From the NCBI RefSeq assembly GCF_032121415.1, contig NZ_CP135079.1, positions 1,984,001-2,048,000 on the forward strand: a DNA stretch of 64,000 nucleotides, given 5' to 3'. The translations under genes were made by a program, and so were the position numbers. Of the stretch, positions 54,859 to 62,679 are shown piece by piece (position 1 is the stretch's first letter; each line of letters opens with the position of its first letter). The notes under the pieces were generated by a model. The model was given only the letters and a program-made list of their open reading frames with translations, had not been told where the DNA came from and searched no databases. The stretch comes from Streptomyces parvus. GTDB taxonomy: Bacteria > Actinomycetota > Actinomycetes > Streptomycetales > Streptomycetaceae.

Positions 54859-55080
54859 CTCTTCCGTCCCCCCAGGCACGCTTCGCACTTCGGGGCCCTG
54901 ACAGCTGGACGTCTTCGTCGGATCAGCGGCCCGCCGACGAGCATGCATTCGATCACTGATGCGGCGTTCGAGGCAAACGGAGTGCCTCGGAATGAGTTGT
55001 ACGGAGGTGTTACCGAAGGTCCGAATTCGCAGCGTCCTAGGCCGTGCCGCCAACTGTTTTGGGTGGTGGACCATGGGGTC

Positions 55081-55378
55081 GTGATACGTCGTCATGAACT
55101 GCCGGATGCCGAGTGGGAGTTCGTCCGGCCATGGCTGCCCGTGTCGTCGCGGGGGCCGACCAGTCCCGCAACCGGGCCCGGCGAGGCAGCCGCGGAGGCC
55201 GCCCGCCGGCCTTCGACCGCGAGGCGTACAAGCACCGCAACGTCATCGAACGCTGCTTCAACCACCTCAGACAATGGCGCGGCATCGCCACCCGCTACGA
55301 GAAGACCGCCCAGTCCTACGAAGCAGCCGTCACCCTCGCCTCACTCCTGACGTGGGCCCGATATCGCATGACAAGCCT
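55081..55378 (+). pseudogene. Broken IS5-type transposase (internal deletion and frameshift)
   Basis: The 5' end, MIRRHELPDAEWEFVRPWLP, is the usual start of IS5-group transposases. It breaks off near 55150. In the -1 frame the C-terminal end resumes: RGGRPPAFDREAYKHRNVIE, CFNHLRQWRGIATRYEKTAQ and SYEAAVTLASLLTWA, which contains the catalytic Glu. The central part, with both catalytic Asp, is gone, so the element cannot move. I could not find convincing terminal inverted repeats. CTAG at 55037-55040 could be a target-site remnant, since IS5-type elements favour such tetranucleotides. Confidence 0.8.
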
Positions 55379-55421
55379 CGTGGCCGTCGCTGACAGCCGT
55401 GCCCCTGCCCGGCGGGCCCAC

Positions 55422-56069
55422 TCAGCCGGACACCGCGCCCAGGAGGCCGTAGAGGATCTGATAGGTGGCGAAGGACGCGGGGATCGCCACAGCGAGGCTC
55501 AGACCGCGTTCCTTCCAGGTCCGCCCCAACAGCAGCGGAAGACCGCAGGCGAGAGCACCGCAGACCACCGCCTGCGGTAGGTACTCCAGGCCGAGCCAGT
55601 AGTGGAGGCCTTCACTGCCGAAAAGGCCGCCGAGTGCGCCGAGCGCCACGTAGCGCAGCCAGGGTCGAGTACCGCGTCTCGACCACGCGCCCACGACGCC
55701 GAACAGGGGTCCCGCGGCGCACGCCATCGCCAGCCAGAGCAGTGGAAATGTGAGCGAACCCATTCCGTCCCGCCCGAACTCGGCGTACCCGTAGTAGCCG
55801 ACGACGAGGCCGATCTCCGCCAGGGCTCCGGCTGCCGCCGGAAGGCGATGGCCGTCGGTGCGGTGTGCGAGGGATGCGCCCGCGGCAAATGCGAACATCG
55901 TCCACACCGCACCGGAGTTCGCCACGTTGTTCCACGCCCCGGGCAGCCAGCCCTGCGCCAGGTTCGTCAGGATGCCCCCGACGAGCCCTGCGCCGAGGCA
56001 CAGAACAGCCGCACCCGGGGCGTTCTTCACGCGCAGGCGGGGTGAAACGATCGGATCGGTAGCAGCCAT
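55422..56069 (-). CDS. DUF6518 family membrane protein
   Basis: 215 residues with about six hydrophobic segments: VLCLGAGLVGGILTNLAQGW, WTMFAFAAGASLA, LPAAAGALAEIGLVVGYYGY, LTFPLLWLAMACAAGPLFGV, RYVALGALGGLFGS and ACGLPLLLGRTW. The pattern with YGYAEFGRDG between helices fits DUF6518, a family of unknown function. ATG 56069 is preferred to 56084 because the first codons of the longer form are non-conserved. No Shine-Dalgarno is visible, and 13-bp tandem repeats begin 8 bp upstream. A broken transposase lies just downstream. Confidence 0.8.
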   Translation of the reverse strand: MAATDPIVSPRLRVKNAPGAAVLCLGAGLVGGILTNLAQGWLPGAWNNVANSGAVWTMFAFAAGASLAHRTDGHRLPAAAGALAEIGLVVGYYGYAEFGRDGMGSLTFPLLWLAMACAAGPLFGVVGAWSRRGTRPWLRYVALGALGGLFGSEGLHYWLGLEYLPQAVVCGALACGLPLLLGRTWKERGLSLAVAIPASFATYQILYGLLGAVSG

Positions 56070-56076
56070 GCCCCGA

Positions 56077-56128
56077 CTATACACAGCGTCTATACACCTG
56101 GTTTATACGCGCGGTTTATAGCTGGACG
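56077..56128. repeat. Four 13-bp tandem repeats upstream of the DUF6518 gene
   Basis: Units start at 56077, 56090, 56103 and 56116. On the plus strand they read CTATACACAGCGT, CTATACACCTGGT, TTATACGCGCGGT and TTATAGCTGGACG. The T-A-T-A core is AT-rich in a GC-rich setting. They lie in the control region, 8 bp before the gene start, and could bind a regulator along the same helix face only partly, since 13 bp is 1.24 turns. Confidence 0.75.
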
Positions 56129-56351
56129 TAGGTCATCGCACGGGCGGTTGACACCACTCACCGAGATCCGGTCAGGCGGGGACGCAACCAGCCGGCTGGC
56201 GACAAGGCCGAGGATTTCGGGGACGGCGGGCTTGCACAGCAGGCGACGACAGGCGAGGAGCGAGGCATTGGCGGAAGTGCGGCCCAGAGGGCTCCTGCCC
56301 GAGGCCCTGGCCCGAGGCGCGGAGCGGCGGCCGCCCTCCAGCGTGTCGATC

Positions 56352-56813
56352 ATGACCGAGTACGAGCTCCCGCGCAGCCGGGAACAGGGCAAGCAGGACG
56401 TCCTGGACCACCTGCGGCAGGAGGAGGACGCGTGGGTGGCGACGGCGTCCCCGGACGGTGTTCCCACCCTGGTGCCGCTGTCGTTCCTCTGTGAGGACGA
56501 CAGCGGCGCGCTGGTGATGGCCACCCGGCGGACCAGTCCGGCGGCCGCCATCGTGACTCCCCACGGGCTGATCCGGGTCACCGCGGGCCACACCCGCGAC
56601 GTGGTGCTGATCGAGGGCGAGGGGAGGATCGTGGAAGCGACGGACCTTCCCCCCACGACGAGGGACGCCTTCGCCGCGAAACTCCGGGGGTGGCGGCCGA
56701 GCGGCCCCCGCTATGTGTTCCTGCGCATCACCCCCCGCACCGTGCGCACCTGGCGCGAGGAGAACGAACTCGCCGACCGCGACCTGATGCGCACCGGCAC
56801 CTGGCTGCCCTGA
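56352..56813 (+). CDS. Pyridoxamine-5'-phosphate-oxidase-type flavin-binding protein
   Basis: 153 residues of the split-barrel FMN-binding fold. EEDAWVATASPDGVPTLVPL is the first strand pair, typical of PPOX-class F420/FMN-dependent enzymes, followed by VMATRRTSPAAAI, VLIEGEGRIVEA and a C-terminal RYVFLRITPRTVRTWREENE. It is probably a small flavin or F420 reductase of unknown substrate. The ATG at 56352 begins MTEYELPRSREQG; the upstream codons are Arg-rich and unlike a gene start. Its last 103 bases overlap the extended 3' end of comEC on the other strand. Confidence 0.88.
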   Translation: MTEYELPRSREQGKQDVLDHLRQEEDAWVATASPDGVPTLVPLSFLCEDDSGALVMATRRTSPAAAIVTPHGLIRVTAGHTRDVVLIEGEGRIVEATDLPPTTRDAFAAKLRGWRPSGPRYVFLRITPRTVRTWREENELADRDLMRTGTWLP

Positions 56814-59533
56814 CCCGCGCGCTCCGGGGAGCCGAGTGCGGTACGGGTCTGGGCGGCCGGCGGGCGGGCGGGGCCGGCTCTCGCGGTGTCACGACGGCCC
56901 ACCGCCCGCAGTTCCTCCCCCGCGCCCGCCACCGCGATCGGGCCGTCGGTGTCGGTGCGCAGGACCCTGGCCCCCGCAGCCCCGAGAGCGGCCACCGTGC
57001 GGGGTGAGGGGTGGCCGTACGGGTTGCCGGCACCGCAGGAGATGAGCGCCAGCCTCGGCCGTACGCTGCGGAGCAGCCCGGCGTCCTGGAAGGCCGAGCC
57101 GTGGTGGGCCACCTTGAGGACGTCCACCGGACCCGGCGCCTCCCGCCCGCGCAGCAACTCCCGCTGGGCCGGGGGTTCGAGGTCCCCGAGGAGCAGCAGC
57201 GTCAGCCCTCCGGCCGCCCGGACCCGCAGGGTGACGCTGGAGTCGTTCGCCTCGCGCACCGCCGCCTCCTCCACTCCCCCGGGTCCGGGGCGGGGCCAGA
57301 GGACCCGCCACTCGACCGGGCCCGACCGGCGGCGCTCACCGGCCACGGCCCGCACCGTCGGGACCCGTGCCGCGGCTGCCGCCCTCCGGACGAATGCGGC
57401 CTGTTCGGGCGGCTCTTCGAGGCTCGTCGTCTGGATCGCGCCCACCGCCCTCCCCCGGAGCACTCCCGGCAGCCCGCGCACATGGTCGGCGTGGAAGTGG
57501 GTGAGGACAACGAGCGGGACCCGGGTCACCGCCAGATCGCGCAGGCACCGGTCGACCGCCCCGGGATCGGGTCCGGCGTCGACGACCACCCCCGTGCCCT
57601 CCCCCGCCGCGAGGACCATCGCATCGCCCTGCCCCACGTCGCAGAGCGCGAACGACCAGTCGGGCGGCGGCCATCCGGTCATGATCCGGGTCAGGGGGAC
57701 CGGCCGCAGCACCGCCAGCACCAGAAGCAGCCCGGCAGCACCGCAGATCCAGGGGTGACGGGCCAGCCTCGGCGCCAGGAGCGCGGCCAGGACCGTGAGT
57801 CCGGCCAGCAGCGCAGCTCCGGACCACCCTCCGGGCCACTGCGCCTCGGCCCCGGGAAGGCCCGCCCCCGTCCGGGCGACCGTGGCGATCCACCCGACCG
57901 GCCAGCTCGCGACCCACGCCAGCGCCTCGGCCACCGGCGGGGCGACCGGGGCGACGGCCAGGGCCGCAAACCCGAGCACCGTCGCCGGCGCCACCGCGAA
58001 CTCCGCCAGCAGATTGCACGGGACCGCCACCAGACTGACCCGCGAGGCCAGGACCACCACCACGGGCGCGCACACGGCCTGCGCGGCCGCCGCCGCGGCC
58101 AGTACCTCGGCAAGCCTGCCCGGCACCCGCCGCGCCCGCAGTGCGACGCTCCACCGCGGCGCGAGCGTCAACAGCGCACCGGTGGCCAGGACCGACAGCA
58201 GGAATCCGTAACTCCGGGCGAGCCACGGGTCGTAGAGCACCAGGAGGACGACAGCGGCCGCCAGGGCGGGGATCAGGGATCTCCGGCGGCCCGTCCCGAT
58301 CGCGAGGAGGGTGATCAGCCCGCAGGCCGCCGCACGGAGCACGCTCGGTTCCGGGCGGCACACGACGATGAACGCGAGGGTCAGCACACCGCCGATCACC
58401 GCGGTCCCGCGCAGGGAGAGCCCCAACAGAGGTGCCAGACCTCGCCGTTCCGCGCTCGACGCCGAGCCCGGCGGCCCGACGAGAAGGAAGAGCAGCACGG
58501 ACAGATTGGCTCCGGAAACACTGAGCAAGTGCGTCAGATCGGTCGCTTTGAAGGCGTCGTGGAGTTCGGGCGGGACCCTGGAGGTGTCGCCGACCACCAG
58601 CCCCGGCAACAGCGCACGCGCATCCGCGTCCAGACCGTCCGTCGCCTCCCGCAGCCCGGCGCGCAGGCCTCCCGCCGCGCGCTGGATCCCCGTCGGGGGC
58701 CGGGTGATCCGGGGCTCTCCCTCGTCGTCCACCCGCAGGACCGCGGCGAGGCGTTCGCCGTCGTGTGCGGGTGGCGAGAGCCGGCCGGTGAGCCGGAGCC
58801 GGGTGGACGGCAGCAACTGCCGCCAGTCCGCCCGGTGGTCGCCCGCCGCGACCATGAGCAGCACCGGTGTCCGGACCCGGGTGCTCGGCCCGTCCGGCGT
58901 CCGCGCCTCCGTGACCTCGGCGTCGATCAGGAGAAGGGCCGGGGCGCTGTGGTTGCCCCGTACCGCCGGTCGGGCCGTCCGGGGATCCGAGGTCACCCGC
59001 ACCTCGGCGTCGATCCGCGCGTACTCCCTGGCAAGCCCGGGCACGGGCCCGCGCCGCACATCGGCCCCGTGCAGCCCGGCCACGGCCGCACCCGCCGCCG
59101 CGCAGAGAAACACGGCTCCCCCGGCGGCGAGCACCCCGGCCCGCCCGACGGCTCTCCCAGCCCGGGGCGCTCCGCCGGCCCTCCCGGCCCCGGACTCTCC
59201 GACGGCCCTCCCGGCCCGGGACCCTCCGATCACCCTCCCCCGCCGAGTGGCACGCGCGGCCGCCAGCAGCAGGCCGAGCGCCGGTACCGAACAGGCGACG
59301 GCCACGACGACCGCTCCTCGCCCCGAAAGGCCCAGCGTCGCCGCCGCTGCCGCCCAGACCGCCAGGGCGGGCGGAACGAGCCGCAGATCCGTGGGCCCCT
59401 CCCGCCGCGGCCCCTTCCCTGCCGCGCCCGCATCCCCCTCCTCGCCCGCGTTCCCGGCGCTGCCCCGGTCCACGTCCGGGGAGTCGGGCCGGGACTCGTT
59501 CCGGCAGTCGAGCCGGGCCGCACGGCTGCTCAT
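56711..59533 (-). CDS. comEC: ComEC/Rec2-type DNA-internalisation-related protein
   Basis: 940 residues. An N-terminal region with two or three helices (about 50-170), an OB-fold-like DUF4131 part, then the competence domain with LTHLLSVSGANLSVLLFLLV and about eight helices, and a C-terminal metallo-beta-lactamase-like domain with LCDVGQGDAMVLAAGEGTGV and VVLTHFHADHVRGL. In naturally competent bacteria this is the membrane channel for single-stranded DNA; its role in Streptomyces is unclear. The ATG at 59533 overlaps the comEA stop (ATGA). The last 45 or so codons after the AGAGEELRAVGRRD end of the lactamase domain look like read-through antisense to the neighbouring gene. Confidence 0.92.
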   Translation of the reverse strand: MSSRAARLDCRNESRPDSPDVDRGSAGNAGEEGDAGAAGKGPRREGPTDLRLVPPALAVWAAAAATLGLSGRGAVVVAVACSVPALGLLLAAARATRRGRVIGGSRAGRAVGESGAGRAGGAPRAGRAVGRAGVLAAGGAVFLCAAAGAAVAGLHGADVRRGPVPGLAREYARIDAEVRVTSDPRTARPAVRGNHSAPALLLIDAEVTEARTPDGPSTRVRTPVLLMVAAGDHRADWRQLLPSTRLRLTGRLSPPAHDGERLAAVLRVDDEGEPRITRPPTGIQRAAGGLRAGLREATDGLDADARALLPGLVVGDTSRVPPELHDAFKATDLTHLLSVSGANLSVLLFLLVGPPGSASSAERRGLAPLLGLSLRGTAVIGGVLTLAFIVVCRPEPSVLRAAACGLITLLAIGTGRRRSLIPALAAAVVLLVLYDPWLARSYGFLLSVLATGALLTLAPRWSVALRARRVPGRLAEVLAAAAAAQAVCAPVVVVLASRVSLVAVPCNLLAEFAVAPATVLGFAALAVAPVAPPVAEALAWVASWPVGWIATVARTGAGLPGAEAQWPGGWSGAALLAGLTVLAALLAPRLARHPWICGAAGLLLVLAVLRPVPLTRIMTGWPPPDWSFALCDVGQGDAMVLAAGEGTGVVVDAGPDPGAVDRCLRDLAVTRVPLVVLTHFHADHVRGLPGVLRGRAVGAIQTTSLEEPPEQAAFVRRAAAAARVPTVRAVAGERRRSGPVEWRVLWPRPGPGGVEEAAVREANDSSVTLRVRAAGGLTLLLLGDLEPPAQRELLRGREAPGPVDVLKVAHHGSAFQDAGLLRSVRPRLALISCGAGNPYGHPSPRTVAALGAAGARVLRTDTDGPIAVAGAGEELRAVGRRDTARAGPARPPAAQTRTALGSPERAGQGSQVPVRIRSRSASSFSSRQVRTVRGVMRRNT

Positions 59534-60651
59534 GGCCGTACCAGCGGCTGGAGGTCGGCGAAGCGGCGGTCGCCGATCCCGTTGACCTGCCGGAGTTCGT
59601 CGACGGATCGGAATCCGTTGTTCTCCGTGCGGTAGTCGATCATGTGCTGGGCCAGCACGGGTCCGACCCCCGGCAGGGTTTCGAGCTGCTCTGCGGTCGC
59701 CGTGTTCAGGCTCAACGGCACCGAAGGCCCGGCCCCGCCCGGCGCGCCAGGCGCCCCGACCCCACCGCCTCGGGCCGTCCCGGTGACCGGGGGGCCCGGG
59801 AGAAGGCCCACGGCGACCTGTTCCCCGTCCACCAGGACCCGTGCCCGGTTGAGTCCCGTGACATCCGTGCCGGCGCGCACCCCGCCCGCCGCCTCGAGCG
59901 CGTCCTCCACCCGTGACCCCGCCGGAAGCCGGCGGACGCCCGGCCGGTGCACCCTGCCGCTCACATCGACGACGATCTGCCCGCTCCCGCTCGGGAGCTC
60001 CCCGGCAGCCGGACGGGGAGGCGGATCGGGGGCGCCGGACCGTAACGGATCCGGTGGCAGCGCGGAGGCCGCCGCTTCGTCCGCGACCGGTTCCGGCACA
60101 CGCACGGCCTGGGGCCGTACGGACCAGAAGTGCACGGTGGCCACGGCCACGGCGGCGAGCAGCACCAGACCGAGCACCACCGGCGTACGCGGCGCCATCC
60201 CGCACCGCAGCCGCACCCACAGCGGCAGCCGCTCCCGCACCGCCGACACGAGACGACGCGCCCCAGACGTATCGCCGGGCACCTCTCCCACGGTTTCGGG
60301 TCGAGGTGTGGGCACTGGTGTCGACGCCGGCACAGGTGGCTCCGCCGGCTCATGGACCGCTACGGGCACGACATCGCTCACGAGCCCAAAAGCGCCTGAA
60401 ATCAGCGCATCCGCCCGGCGACGCGCAGCCGCCGACGCGAGGGCGCTCCGCCCTCGCGCGGACCGACGCCCGCCGTGTCGCGGACCGGGGCGGGCCCCGG
60501 GCCGCACACCCGCCCGGCCGCTCGGGCGCGTGCCGGGGCCGTACCTCGCCCGAGCACGCGTGGACGTGGACGATGAATCAGAGGAGTCGGACGAGGACGC
60601 AGAAGTGATCGGAGCGTCGGGAGCCGACGCCCGAGAAGATCGAAGGGCCAT
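59530..60651 (-). CDS. comEA: ComEA-type DNA-binding protein
   Basis: 373 residues. A long polar, Ser/Arg-rich N-terminus (1-150) precedes a membrane segment at 156-176 (TPVVLGLVLLAAVAVATVHF). Outside the membrane are an SLBB domain (about 226-290, IVVDVSGRVHRPGVRRLPAG) and a helix-hairpin-helix pair (about 313-373, LNTATAEQLETLPGVGPVLA and QVNGIGDRRFADLQPLV). It captures double-stranded DNA and hands it to ComEC, whose gene it overlaps by four bases. The exact start is uncertain, since the N-terminal 60 residues are not conserved. Confidence 0.9.
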   Translation of the reverse strand: MALRSSRASAPDAPITSASSSDSSDSSSTSTRARARYGPGTRPSGRAGVRPGARPGPRHGGRRSARGRSALASAAARRRADALISGAFGLVSDVVPVAVHEPAEPPVPASTPVPTPRPETVGEVPGDTSGARRLVSAVRERLPLWVRLRCGMAPRTPVVLGLVLLAAVAVATVHFWSVRPQAVRVPEPVADEAAASALPPDPLRSGAPDPPPRPAAGELPSGSGQIVVDVSGRVHRPGVRRLPAGSRVEDALEAAGGVRAGTDVTGLNRARVLVDGEQVAVGLLPGPPVTGTARGGGVGAPGAPGGAGPSVPLSLNTATAEQLETLPGVGPVLAQHMIDYRTENNGFRSVDELRQVNGIGDRRFADLQPLVRP

Positions 60652-60703
60652 GCCTCACGACGTTAGGCACATCCGCCGAAACCCGCTGAGCAGCACTGAT
60701 TCC

Positions 60704-60730
60704 TGTGGACAGCCCGGCGGTTGTGGAAAA
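60704..60730. promoter_or_regulatory. Two DnaA-box-like sequences upstream of comEA
   Basis: TGTGGACAG at 60704-60712 and TGTGGAAAA at 60722-60730 each match the Streptomyces DnaA box (TTGTCCACA, read on the other strand as TGTGGACAA) at 8 of 9 positions. They are in the same orientation, 18 bp apart, 53 bp or more before the comEA start. This may be chance. Confidence 0.35.
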
Positions 60731-60780
60731 CTCGGCCACTCCGCGGAGTGAATCTCCCCAGCGGGATCAGCGCAGGCGGA

Positions 60781-61626
60781 TCACCGCAAGGAGATCACCG
60801 CGCCGAGCAGTCCCGGCCCCGTGTGCGCCCCGATCACCGCGCCGACCTCACTGACGTGGAGGTCGACGAGGCCGGGCACGCGTTCGCGCAACCGCTCCGC
60901 CAGGCGATCCGCGCGCTCCTGGGCTGCGAGGTGGTGGACGGCGATGTCCACCGGGGCCGAACCCGCCCGCTCGGCGACGATCTCCTCCAGGCGGGCGATC
61001 GCCTTGGACGCCGTCCGCACCTTCTCCAGCATCTCGATCCGCCCCCCGTCGAGCTCCAGGATCGGCTTGACCGCCAGCGCGGATCCCAGCAGGGCCTGTG
61101 CCGTGCCGATCCGGCCGCCCCGGCGCAGATAGTCGAGCGTGTCGACATAGAAATACGCCGAGGTGCCCGCGGCCCGCTTCTCCGCCGCCGACACCGCCTC
61201 GTCCAGGCCGCCGCCCGCCTCGGCGGCCTCCGCCGCCGCGAGAGCGCAGAACCCCAGGGCCATGGCGACCATGCCGGTGTCCACCACACGTACCGGAACG
61301 GGGGCGTCCTTGGCCGCGAGCTGCGCGGCGTCGTACGTGCCCGAGAACTCCGACGACAGGTGCAGCGACACCACCGCGCCCGCCCCCCTCTCGGCCGCCG
61401 CCCGGTAGGCCGCGGCGAAGACCTCGGGGCTGGGGCGGGACGTGGTCACGGAGTGGCGTTTCTGCAGAGCCAGGGCGAGCGAGCGGGCGGAGATCTCCGT
61501 GCCCTCCTCCAGCGCCCGGTCGCCCAGGACGACGGTCAGCGGCACTGCGGTGATGCCGTGCCGTTCCATCGTCGGGCGCGGCAGGTAGGCCGTGGAATCG
61601 GTGACGATAGCGACATGGCGGGACAT
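60781..61626 (-). CDS. DegV family fatty-acid-binding protein
   Basis: 281 residues. The N-terminal DegV signature VAIVTDSTAYLPRPTMERHG and EGTEISARSLALALQ, the Ser/Thr-rich RHSVTTSRPSPEVF and LHLSSEFSGTYDAAQLA are all seen. The family holds single fatty acids and serves FakB-type fatty acid kinases in firmicutes; the actinobacterial role is less clear. ATG 61626 (MSRHVAIVTDST) has TAACCT ending 7 bases upstream and no Shine-Dalgarno, so it is probably leaderless. The upstream in-frame start at 61686 is rejected. Confidence 0.93.
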   Translation of the reverse strand: MSRHVAIVTDSTAYLPRPTMERHGITAVPLTVVLGDRALEEGTEISARSLALALQKRHSVTTSRPSPEVFAAAYRAAAERGAGAVVSLHLSSEFSGTYDAAQLAAKDAPVPVRVVDTGMVAMALGFCALAAAEAAEAGGGLDEAVSAAEKRAAGTSAYFYVDTLDYLRRGGRIGTAQALLGSALAVKPILELDGGRIEMLEKVRTASKAIARLEEIVAERAGSAPVDIAVHHLAAQERADRLAERLRERVPGLVDLHVSEVGAVIGAHTGPGLLGAVISLR

Positions 61627-61737
61627 GAGCCGGAGGTTACCCGGCGGGGTGGGAGTGCGGCAGCCCGGCCCCGGCCCTCTGATCATTCCTGGCCGCTTCG
61701 GAACGCATCCGTTCGGGCCCGAACCGACCCGCGTGCG

Positions 61738-62517
61738 TCAGTTCGTCGTTTCCGGCCGGGTGGACTTCTGCCAGGGGTAGGTCGTGCGCAGCCGCGGGTC
61801 CGGTGCGGTGATCGCCTGCGGGCTCTCCTCGCGGGCCGGTCCGGACCACGCCTCCTCGGCCGTGCTGCCGCCCGCCGAAGGATCTGCCGGGGCCGCCGGC
61901 TCCGGCCAGTCCGTCCCCGGGCCCGGGGACGTGGCGGAGGCGCCCGCGCCGGACGCCTGCGGCGACGGCTCGTCCACGGCCCAGTGCCGCAGCGCCCCGG
62001 CCTCGATGTCGATCTGTGCGTTCAGCGCGTCCAGGTCGTCGTCGGCGAACTGCCGCGCCCGGTCCCGCGCCGCCCAGCGCAGCGACTCCGCGGAGTGCGT
62101 GATCCGCTGCGTACGCTCCCGCAGCTTGGGCAGCAGGCCCGCGACCGTCGCCCGGTCCGGCTCGCGCTCCAGCCTCTTCAGCTCGTCGTCGAGCTCCAGG
62201 CCGTGGGCGCTCAGCCGCCGGAACAGGTCCACCGACTCCGCCAGCGAGGCATCCTCGGCGACACCGGCGTGCAGGGCGTCCTGCGTGGCCCGCATCGAGG
62301 TGCGCAGGGAGAGCCGCAGCTGTGCGAGCTCGCCCGCGACACCCACCTGCCCGAAGCTCTTGGCCCGGAGCGTGGTGTCCTCCACCGTGCGACGGGCCTG
62401 CGTGATCGTGCGGTCCACGCCCCGCTTGGCCGCGCCGACGGCCTTCACGGTCGCGTAGACACCCAGCGCGACGAACGCGACCAGGAGCAGCGCGAGGATC
62501 GTGATCGCGGCTTCCAT
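61738..62517 (-). CDS. Membrane-anchored helical protein of unknown function
   Basis: 259 residues. A single N-terminal membrane segment (MEAAITILALLLVAFVALGVYA) is followed by a long helical region of coiled-coil character (about 30-175: RRTVEDTTLRAKSF, LAQLRLSLRTSMRATQDALH, LSAHGLELDDELKRLEREPD). The last 80 residues are disordered, rich in Ala/Pro/Gly/Ser. It would be anchored in the cytoplasmic membrane with the helices inside. It is conserved near leuS in Streptomyces as I recall, with no assigned role. The ATG at 62517 is at the head of the membrane helix. Confidence 0.8.
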   Translation of the reverse strand: MEAAITILALLLVAFVALGVYATVKAVGAAKRGVDRTITQARRTVEDTTLRAKSFGQVGVAGELAQLRLSLRTSMRATQDALHAGVAEDASLAESVDLFRRLSAHGLELDDELKRLEREPDRATVAGLLPKLRERTQRITHSAESLRWAARDRARQFADDDLDALNAQIDIEAGALRHWAVDEPSPQASGAGASATSPGPGTDWPEPAAPADPSAGGSTAEEAWSGPAREESPQAITAPDPRLRTTYPWQKSTRPETTN

Positions 62518-62580
62518 GAATGCCCCTCGGTGTCTCGATACGGCCGCCCGGTACCGGTCGCCCCCTCCACCGTAAACGGA

Positions 62581-62623
62581 ACGGGCAGGCCGAGGGTTCC
62601 TTCGGAACCCCCAACCTGCCCGT
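62581..62623. terminator. leuS terminator
   Basis: ACGGGCAGG pairs with CCTGCCCGT and GGGTTCC with GGAACCC around a TTC loop, 57 bases past the leuS stop on the minus strand. Confidence 0.8.
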
Positions 62624-62679
62624 AGGGGATGGCCCCCACCGCTCACAGGGCCGTAACACCGCCGCTCTCCGCGTCATCG

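Noticed and set aside
56077..56128. Possible CRISPR-like array
   Set aside because: The units are contiguous 13-mers without spacers, so they are simple tandem repeats.
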